The notes beneath the pieces were generated by a model. That model saw nothing but the letters and a program-made list of their open reading frames with translations, was not told where the DNA came from and made no database searches. Of a DNA stretch of 64,000 nt, positions 54,816-64,000 are shown piece after piece. The stretch's first letter is position 1. Each line of letters begins with the position of its first letter. The translations under genes and the position numbers were made by a program. Source of the stretch: Neocallimastix lanati (nom. inval.) (Eukaryota; Neocallimastigomycota; Neocallimastigomycetes; Neocallimastigales; Neocallimastigaceae); assembly GCA_016946835.1 (NCBI GenBank), contig JACVTC010000004.1, positions 1,869,001 to 1,933,000 of the forward strand, read 5' to 3'.

Positions 54816-56727
54816 AAACGTATTCTTATTGGCTATTTAAATACATAGTTTTTTTAAAAAGTATTAAATTAATATAAATTAAATATAAAAAAAAGTCCTT
54901 GAACTTTATTAAATATAAAAAATCAATAAACTTTATTAAATAAAAAATATTATTTAAAATATATTAATAGAATTTAATTTAATATAAATTTTAATATATT
55001 TTGATATAAAAGATATTCGAAAATTATATTAAATAGATATTGTGTTTTTATATAATTAAGGACATTATTCAAAAATTACTTTTATAGTAAAAATAATCAT
55101 ATTTATTATAATATTATAATAAGAAATGATTATAAATTAAAATAACCTAATTTGGTATACTTCAACGTAATGATTAAGAATGATTAATAATATTAAGTAT
55201 AATTTATTTATTATTAAAAATATTTAATGATTGTCAATAATTTAAATATTAAATATGTATAGAATGATGCATTCAGGATAAATAAAAAGATAATATAAAT
55301 TTTAATTTATAGAAAAAGTTTTTTTCTTTTTATCTTTTATATTAATAATTAGAATTAATTAGAATTTATTTAAAAGTTTCTTTAATATTTTTTTAAAAAG
55401 AAAGTAAGTAGTATCAAATAACATAAAAGAAATACTCTATTACTGTATTAACTAAAAACAATGTACTATATTAAATAATATATTAATTTTAATAAATATA
55501 TTTAATAGAATTTTAAATAAAAGAAAAATCAATCAAATATATTTACTATCATATAATAATAAAAAAAAAAAAAATAAAAAATTATTACGAAAATATATAT
55601 TAAATACTATAATAAATATAATGGAATAATAATCAAATAAATCTAAATAATAAAAATTTATAATATATATATATATTAGACTATTTCTTTTTTATAATTA
55701 TATTAAATAAATATTTTTTATTATTAGTTTAATATAATTTTAATGTATACAAAGTATAATATTTATATATTAATTCATCATATTAATATGAATGTCATTT
55801 TAGCGAATGAAATTGGTAAAAAAATTTTTTTTATTTTATTATATTTTTATTTTAAAAAAAATTTTATTTTAATAAACTAATATCTTATTTTTATTATTTT
55901 TTTATTTTATGTAGAAATTAAATTATTTAAAAAATAATATTATATTAATATACGCATAAACAAACAAACAAACAAATAAACAAAAAACAAAAATCAAAAA
56001 ACAAAAAAAAAAAAGAGTGAAAATAGATATTTAAAGCTTGATTTAGGGTTTTATTTTTTTCATCAAAAAGATTTATTGTATAATATTACAAATTATATTG
56101 TATTGAAAATAAAAGAAATATTATATATAAATAAATACTCTCAATTAATGGAGGGAAAAGAAAGATAAGAATAAGAAAAACATAATATTAAAAAATATAT
56201 TGTTTATTTCTTTTCTTATCTTTTTTTTTTTTTTTTTTTTACTGAAAAAAAAAAAAACATAATATAAACACCAAATAATATTACAAATTCAATAATTTAC
56301 AAATTAGTTATTTCACTATTTATATTATTTAAATTTTAATTTTATTTTCGATAATCATAAACATTAAGGTTACGCAATAATAAAAAGCAATTATTAGAAT
56401 ATATATTTTTTAAAAAAGAAGAATAAATCAATTAATATAAAATATTTATTGTAAAATTAAAATAATATATAATAATCATTATATTTTATTATACAAATAA
56501 AGACATCTAAAATGTAAGAGAAACAATTATATTGATATTATCAGATATATTAATTTGAAATTATAATGATATGTTATAATAAAAAAAAAAAATTAGAAAA
56601 AGATTAAAATTGTTATTAACAATCTTTTATAAATATAAATGAATTAATATTAATAAATATTTTATAATATTTATTATTTTTTTTATTTACTTTTATATTA
56701 TAAAAAATAAAGGTTAAAGCTTTTTAG
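54816..56727. other. AT-rich stretch, possible long intron
   Basis: No clear exon seen. A short patch at 55794-55820 (reading MNVILANEI before a GTAAAA) could be a small exon or chance. An alternative start for the downstream gene is AT at 56512-56513 followed by a GTAAGAG donor: splicing to the G at 56728 would create the start codon across the junction. Confidence 0.4.
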
Positions 56728-59416
56728 GAAAAAGAGCAATAAAAAACAAATAGTTGAACCCGTGAAACCAGTTGAAAGAACATTCAAAGTTAGACGTCCA
56801 CAAATTCAAGAAGAAATTGATGCTATAGCTGCTGCAAAAGCTAGAAAAGAAACAGAATTAAAATCATTTGAAGAACAGAAAATACAGCAATTAAAAGAAC
56901 AAAGATTACAACCAAAATTACATGTTACTAATCCAACAAATAATCAACCTTCATTTATAATAAATGAAAATACTGAAGCAATACAGGACTTTGGTAACGA
57001 AGATAGTGATGATGAACCATTTAAAACTTTACAACAAAAAAAGAGTATGGCAAGGAAGGATAGTGATAATCAAAGCTATCAAGAATCAATAGACACAAGT
57101 ATTTATGGTAAAAAACATAATCATAAACGTCATCATAAACATCATCATAAACATCGTCATAGACAAGATAATTCTACTATGAATATAAATTTAAATAATA
57201 AATCAAAAGATCCAGAATTAGAATCAACAACTTTACATTCAAATAATATTGATATTCAGTCCTTTATGTTTGGTGAAAAGGAAAGTCTAAATGCTCCATC
57301 TAAACCATCTGGAACTTCATCACTTTTTGATGATATTATGCAATCGTTCACTACTTTACATGATACCGGTGTAATTGATACCTCTTCAGACAATAATATG
57401 TCAATAACTCAAAGAAATAAATATGTATTGAATGAATCTTCTTCATTATCGAATAATAATACTTTTAATAATTCTTCATCAAAAATTGATGATAATACAT
57501 CTTACAGTAGTAAAAGAGTTTTTAAATTAGGTGCTAATGCTAATGAAAATAGCAATACCTATAATTCAAGTAGTTTAAGAAATAATGATGAAGATAGCGA
57601 TCGCATTACCACTAATGATATTGCTAGAATTCTTTTGGGACAAGGTGATTTCTTTTCAAGTGATAATAATAATAATAATAGTGATAGATATGAAAATAAT
57701 AGTTATATGAATAAATCAAAATATTCATTAAGCAATAATTCAAATAATGATTACTCATCTAAATATGAATCTAAATATGAATCTAAATATAGTACTAATG
57801 AAACCTCTAATAATTATTCATACTTAAATAAATATAGTAGTAATAATGATGACTACTATAGTTACAATAGATATAATAATAGTAATAATAGTAATCCATA
57901 CAATAAAGAAGTTGAAGATTCAAAAAGTCAAATTAAGCCAGAGGAAATGCGTGGAAAATCACCAGCTGAAATTTTAAAAGCAATTCGTGAAAGAAATTTA
58001 GCTAATGTTAAGGGAAAGCAGTCAGATGATGAAACTGAATCTGATCACTTAAAAAGTAAAAATGAAAATGAAAATGAAAATGAAAATGAAAATGAAATTG
58101 AAATTGAAATTGAAATTGACAATAAAAATAAAAATAAAAATAAAAATAAAAATAAAAATAAAAATAGTAATAAAAATGAAGAACAAAAAGAAGCTAATAA
58201 CACTTTAAAAAATTCTTCTTCTATTAGATCAAGAAGAAGAGGTAAAAAGATAAAGAAACCCTTAATACCTGATTCTGATTCTGAAGAAGAAACAGAATCT
58301 GAATTTACCGATTCTGAAGAAGACGCAATTGAAGAAGCAGCTAAATCAAAAGTATTCCAAAATGTTCTATCTGAACCAAGTATGATTTCACCACCAATAG
58401 TTTCCCCATTCCCACAAAACCAAAGAAATTCTATGATTAATATGATGAATCCAATGATGAATAATGTGGCTTCAATGAGTCCTTTGGTTAAACCAGTAAC
58501 TCCATTAAGTCCAATAATGAATCCATTAATGAAACCAATGTCACCAATGAGTCCAAGACAATCCATAATATTCCCAACTGCTCCAACACCTTTAGGCCTT
58601 CCACCATCAGCTGTAGCTCCAGTTTGTCCACCATCTCCAAGTATAGCGTCATCAAAAGGAAGTAATTCTAGTAAACGTAAAAAAAAGCAAAAATCAAAAC
58701 CATTGGTAGATTTAATTCCAAATCAACCAAAAGAAGATCCAATTGATATTGAATCTAAAGATGGTAAGACGGAAGATTCTGATGAAGATAATTCACAAGG
58801 TATTTCAAAACATGAATCTTTTATTTCTACAAATTCCCAAGCTATACCACCAACTGGAACTCCAATTTTACAAGCTATACCAGGATTATCAGGAATGCCA
58901 GGTACTCCAGGTTTACAAGGAATGTCAGGCTTAGCAGGTGTACCAGCAATGCATTTATCAGGTATGCCAGGAATGACAGGATTAACAGGTATGCCATCGA
59001 TGCAATTACCAGGAATGACGGGAATGACAGGAATGCCAAGTATGATGATGGGTCCAACTGGACAACCAATGATTGTTCCACAAGCTAGACCAATGTTTAT
59101 GGATCAATTTGCAATTCAAAATAATTTAGGTCGTAGTAATTCCGTAAAATCTAATGCATCAACTCTTTCTAGAAAGAGTAAGAAGAAGGGAAAGAAGACT
59201 ACTACGGGCAAGAAGAAGGGTACAAAAAAGGGTACTAAAAAGAGTGATAAAATTGGCGATGATTTAGAATCAATTCAAGATACTGAATCTGAGACTATAG
59301 CTAATGGATATAATGAAGATGATAATCGTTCCGTTATGTCTAAGAAATCTGCTAAATCTACTAAATCGTCTAAAAGTACAAAGAAAACAAAAGCTAAAAA
59401 GAAAATGACTCAATAA
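56728..59416 (+). CDS. Large low-complexity protein with coiled-coil, His-, Lys- and collagen-like segments (main exon)
   Basis: An 895-residue open exon starting at the acceptor TTTTTAG (56721-56727); the initiator comes from an upstream exon (54748 or a split ATG at 56512). I recognise no catalytic domain. In order from the exon start: a basic coiled coil (about 20-60, IDAIAAAKARKETELKSFEE), a His/Lys run (about 130-145), Asn/Ser/Tyr-rich disorder with KYES repeats, a short conserved-looking segment EEMRGKSPAEILKAIRERNL, Glu/Asn then Glu/Ile then Lys/Asn dipeptide tracts, an acidic Ser-rich patch (DSDSEEETESEFTDSEED), Met/Pro-rich stretches, a collagen-like region (about 710-790) with G-M-P, G-L-x and G-M-T triplets, and a Lys/Ser/Thr-rich tail with KKGKK and SAKSTKSSKS. 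Likely a disordered nuclear or scaffold protein; function unknown. The composition is unusually Met- and Gly-rich in the collagen-like part. Confidence 0.75.
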
Positions 59417-59498
59417 ATAAATAATTTTTAAATTAAGCAAAATTAAAAAAATATAGAGATAATAATATAGAAAATAAAATTAAAATTTAAAATTGAAA

Positions 59499-59536
<38 letters not shown>

Positions 59537-59677
59537 AATATATATATTATTTACTTTTAATGTTTAATATTTAATAAAATTTAATATATATATTTTAAAT
59601 ATATATTTTTTAATTCTTGAAAAATCTTACTGACAAATATTCACAAATATATAAATTCACAATTATCTAATCAAAGA

Positions 59678-59721
<44 letters not shown>

Positions 59722-60006
59722 ATATATATATTTTACAACATAATATAATACTTATATGAGTGAAAACAATAGTTTATTAAACAAGATTTTAAATTATATA
59801 AGCCCAAAATTTTTCATTTTAACATATACCTTTCAAAAAAATAATAAAAAAAAAAGTTTTTTTATTTATTAAACGTTTATTTTTATTTGTTATTTCTCTG
59901 TATCATAATAACATTCTTGTTGTTAGAGTTGATAATAATAATAATAATTATAATAAATATTAACTTTTTTTTTTTTAAATTCTATATCGATATTATTAAA
60001 AAATAT

Positions 60007-60044
<38 letters not shown>

Positions 60045-60930
60045 AAAAGAATAAAAGAAATTAAAGGGAAAAAAGAAACGAAGTAGTTAAAAATGGATTT
60101 TAGAAGTAATGATTTTTGTTGGGAGTATAATCAAGCGATAAAGGAAAAGAACAATGAAAAAAGAGCAAAATATAAATATATATATATAATTTTTAAAAAG
60201 TCAAACCAAGAAAGAAAAAAAAAAAGAAATATATATATATATTAACCACAACATTATTGAATACAATGAATGAACTTTGGTTTTAGTGAAATCGATTGTA
60301 AATATATATATATATATTTATTTTTTTCTTTAAAAAAAAAAAGTAGAAAAATCAAACAAAATAGAAAAAAAAATAATTTATATTGTACTATAAAATTAAA
60401 AAAAAAAAAAAAGGAAAGATATAAATAAGAAAATATAATTAATAATAGCAACATTCTTAAAAAAAAAATACAAAAGATTTTAAATATATAATAAAAAAAA
60501 AAAAAAAAAAAAAGAAAGGAATGATTAAATAATAAACAAATAATCATATAAAAACTAATATATTTAATAAATAATCACAAAACAAATCAAAATAAATCAA
60601 AAAAAAAAAAAATATATATATATATATATATAGAATAAAATAAAAAGATTTAAGTCAATAAATTCAAAAATATTTAATCTTATAAGTATAGATAAACAAT
60701 AGAAATAATATGCATTTTTTATATATATACAATTAATCATAAAATTAGATATATAATTTAAATATTATAGAGGTTAGAAAATTATATATATATCTTAATA
60801 GATTTCTTTGTATTTCCTATTATTTAATTTATATTAATTTAATTTTTAAAAATTTGAAATAAAAGGAAGTATAAATATTTAAAGCTAATAATATAACGAT
60901 TATTATCTTTATTTTTTTTTTTATAAAGAA
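59417..60930. other. AT-rich intergenic
   Basis: Simple A/T sequence with TA runs (59500, 59690) and a poly(A) tract at 60009-60042. A short frame at 60102 (MDFRSNDFCWEYN) is followed quickly by low complexity and cannot be supported as a gene. Confidence 0.5.
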
Positions 60931-61480
60931 ATGATAAATTAAATTATAAATTAAAACAAAGTAAAAAGATAAATATAAATAAAATAAAATAAAATAAAAT
61001 AAAATAAAATAAAAAATAAAATAAAATAAAATAATAAAAAAAATAAATAATTAAATAATAATAAAAAAAAAAAATAAAAAAATAAAATAAAAAATAAAAA
61101 AAAAAAAAAAAAAAAAAAAATAAAAAAATAAAAAAATAAAAAAATAAAATAAAAAAATAAATAATTAATATTTTAAAATAAAATTACATAATAAAAATAA
61201 ATATATATATATTAAATCTATAAAATATATAATTTGAATAAAATATAAAAAGTACATTTTTATAAATCATATAATTATAATTTTTTATTTTTTTATATTT
61301 TATTAAAAGTAAATTAAAAAAAAAAAAAAAATAAATAAATAAAACTCAACATAGTAATAAAAAAAAAATGATAAATTAAATTATAAATTAAAACAAAGTA
61401 AAGTAAAAAGATAAATATAAATAAATAAAATAAAATAAAATAAAATAAAAAATAAAATAAAATAAAATAATAAAAAAAAA

Positions 61481-61511
<31 letters not shown>

Positions 61512-61783
61512 AAAAATAAAAATAAAAAAATAAAAAAATAAAATAAAAAAATAAAATAAAAAAATAAATAATTAATATTTTAAAATAAAATTACATAAAT
61601 AATAAAAATAAATATATATATATATTAAATCTATAAAATATATAATTTGAATAAAATATAAAAAGTACATTTTTATAAATCATATAATTATAATTTTTTA
61701 TTTTTTTATATTTCATTAAAAGTAAATTAAAAAAAAAAAAAAATAAATAAATAAATAAAACACAACATAGTAATAAAAAAAAA
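60931..61783. repeat. Tandem duplication of an about 420-437-bp A-rich block
   Basis: 60931-61367 and 61368-61783 share the same order of landmarks: ATGATAAATTAAATTATAAA, a TAAAA array, the stretch TTAATATTTTAAAATAAAAT, AAAAAGTACATTTTTATAAA, and the end AACATAGTAATAAAA. They differ mainly in the length of the A-rich arrays, as expected of a recent duplication with slippage. Confidence 0.85.
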
Positions 61784-63600
61784 TTTTTTTTTCAATGTAT
61801 AAATTTTAAAATTAGATATAAATGTGTATTAAATAAACACAAAAAATAAATATATTATTTTTATTAATTTTTTTATTTATTTATTTATTTTTGGTTTATT
61901 ATAAAAAATAATTAGAGAATATTTTTATATATTATTAATATTATTTTATTTTATTTTATTTTAATTTTTATTTAAAAAATGAACTATTTTAGTATAAAAA
62001 TTCCATAAGTTCTTATAAACTTTATTTATTAGTTTTATTTATTTATATACTTTATTTTTATATTGAGATTGAAATAATGGTATTAATAGTATTTTTTTTG
62101 GTCATATTAATTGTATTATAAATAGCAATTTGATAATATAGAGAATATGATTTTATAATTTTTTGAAATTTAATATAAAAATAAAACTATATTTATTTAA
62201 TCATATTATAAATTTAAAAAATAATTATTGAAAATACTCAATATATTTTACAATAACTTTTATTAAATCTTAAATTATTTAATATTATTTTATGTAATAT
62301 TAATATTAAATATTAAATCATGATGTTACTGTATATTAATGATTAATTTTACAATTTATCTTTAGTTATTTTTTCGTTTTGGTTTTCTTTTTACGAAAAA
62401 CATTAATTTAATACATTAAACAATTTTAACGTTATATAATATAATAAAAAAATTACTAATAAAATTATATTTTAATGTTAAGTTTTAATTCTAAAGATAG
62501 TTCTAATTATTTTTATTTTTATTTTTTTTTTTAATAAAAATATCAATTTTATTATTTTTTATGATATAAAAGAATTAAAGAAGTAAAAATTATAAAAAAG
62601 ATATAGAAAAAATTTACATAATTAATGCTGTTACATATCGGATAATAATATTTATTAAAGAAATAATAATTTCTTAATATTTTTTATATTCTTAAAATAT
62701 TTTTATATTTTAGAGATTTAATTTAAAATTTTGAAATTTTAAAAATATTGACAAATAGTTTATGCATTATTATTGGATATAAATAATTTATATGCAATTT
62801 AAAACAACAAATATATTATAAATTAAAGTTTTTTTGACAAACAAAATAAATGAATAGAATACATTATAATAGTTCATTATTTAGTAATATATTGTGTCAA
62901 TTTATTATTATATTATTACTATATATGAGTAATATAATATAATATATGAATAAATAGGGGTTTCCATCATGATCATTATTATTTAAAAATAATTAATTAA
63001 AAATTAATTATTAATTATTAATATTTAATAATATTTAATATTTGTTAATAAAATCTTATAAAAGTCATTAGAAAAATAATTATAAATATTTAATAATTAT
63101 ATAATAATGGGGTAAAAGTTATTTCCATTATTATATAATTAAATTACCATATTATTAACAATAAAAAAAAGTTAGTAATACTAGTAATAATACGAAACAG
63201 AAAAAAAAAACATTCGAAAATAAATAAAATATATAATTATATATTTTTTAATAAATTGAATTTATTAATATTGTTACATTTTACAAAAAAAAAAAAAAAT
63301 AATAAAAAATAAAAAAAAAATAAAAATTAAAGTTTATTAAAAAATTTTATCCAGTGTTTTTTTTTTTTCTTTCTTTTTATATATATAATTTTATCCAGTA
63401 AAATGTTTTTTTATTATTTTTTATTATAACATTTTTTATTTTTATTTTGATTTTTGATTTTTTTTTTAAAGCTTATAAAATTAATAGTATTTTTTTTTCT
63501 AACTTTCATATTTCTTGATAATGTAAATAGGTAATACTAATTATTTCCTTTTTTCTTTAATAAAATATAAAAATAATTTAAATAATTGAATAATTATGAT
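61784..63600. other. AT-rich intergenic
   Basis: No gene found; ordinary A/T sequence with short repeats. A small patch near 62955-62985 has slightly more G+C but no frame. Confidence 0.55.
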
Positions 63601-63624
63601 ATTGTTTATAATACTTTTAATATA

Positions 63625-63920
63625 AATTGAAATTGAAAGTAATTGAAATTGAAAGTAAAAGTAATTGAAATTGAAATTGAAAGTGAAAGTAATTGAAATT
63701 GAAATTGAAAGTAATTGAAAGTGAAAGTGAAAGTAATTGAAATTGAAAGTGAAAGTAATTGAAATTGAAATTGAAATTAAAATTGAAATTGAAATAGGAA
63801 TTAAAATTGAAATTGAAATTGAAATTGAAATTGAAATAGGAATTGGAATTGAAATAGGAATTAAAATTGAAATTGAAATTGAAATTGAAATAGGAATTGG
63901 AATTAGAATTGGAATTAAAA
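63625..63920 (+). repeat. GAAATT / GAAAGT hexamer array
   Basis: About 300 bp of ATTGAA-type hexamers with GAAAGT and GGAATT variants. It translates as an Ile/Glu dipeptide run (63737-63958), which is a repeat artefact unless a gene continues beyond the window; a similar but shorter Glu-Ile tract is truly coding at about 58090-58120. Confidence 0.8.
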
Positions 63921-64000
63921 AAATAAAATATAATAAAATAATAATAAAGATAATATAATTAAATATTATTTTACAATAAAATTGATATTATAATCGAAAT

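Overview
This is a nuclear segment from an extremely AT-rich eukaryote. The best fit is an anaerobic gut fungus (Neocallimastigomycota), inferred from four things: protein genes with small AT-rich GT-AG introns separated by kilobases of A/T-only sequence; fungal-type proteins (a PCL/Pho80-like cyclin, a secreted Ser/Thr-rich membrane protein with a C-terminal SH3, a Hac1/Xbp1-type bZIP); a TEX47/BLUF-like gene that suits a flagellated lineage; and decayed LINE and Ty1/copia elements. No species assignment is possible from the sequence alone.

Layout. 1-2.4 kb: a short GC-richer relic and one tRNA-Pro(AGG). 2.4-4.3 kb (minus): a seven-exon TEX47-like gene whose fourth intron is an AT-AC (U12-type) intron. 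5.2-5.9 kb (minus): a low-complexity protein with repeated R-x-x-S motifs. 6-16.5 kb: gene-free, with tandem repeats, a 1.37-kb Mutator-like non-autonomous element and a GC-richer dispersed repeat. 16.5-17.3 kb (plus): a two-exon cyclin. 17.3-25 kb: two more copies of the same element, a second element family, and foldback palindromes. 25-31.9 kb (minus): a 12-exon DH-PH RhoGEF of about 1,686 residues assembled from phase-compatible exons. 35-36.4 kb: a dead Ty1/copia pol. 37.7-38.5 kb (minus): a four-exon SUMO gene. 39.4-40.5 kb (plus): a bZIP factor. 41-41.5 kb: a LINE fragment. 43.4-44.0 kb: a 600-bp TTTTA array. 47.6-49.6 kb (plus): the mucin-like/TM/SH3 protein. 50.5-53.3 kb: a degenerate LINE with poly(A) tail and a GC-richer 5' region. 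54.7-59.4 kb (plus): a long low-complexity protein with Lys-, His-, Asn-rich and collagen-like segments. 59.4-64 kb: AT repeats.

The most notable finding is in the bZIP gene. Its reading frame is interrupted by a 26-nt segment (40201-40226) flanked by two stem-loops with loops CCGCAGC and CTGCAGC, the Ire1 cleavage signature of metazoan XBP1 and fungal HAC1. Removing it joins the bZIP half to an acidic, Gln-rich C-terminus; leaving it in gives a different C-terminus with a hydrophobic stretch. This predicts an Ire1-controlled unfolded-protein-response switch with an XBP1-sized intron. The U12-type AT-AC intron in the TEX47-like gene is the second strongest observation.

The genes do not form a functional cluster: they are ordinary housekeeping and signalling genes (SUMO, cyclin, RhoGEF, SH3 protein, UPR factor). 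All exon joins were made by eye from splice signals and phase and have not been tested against transcripts.
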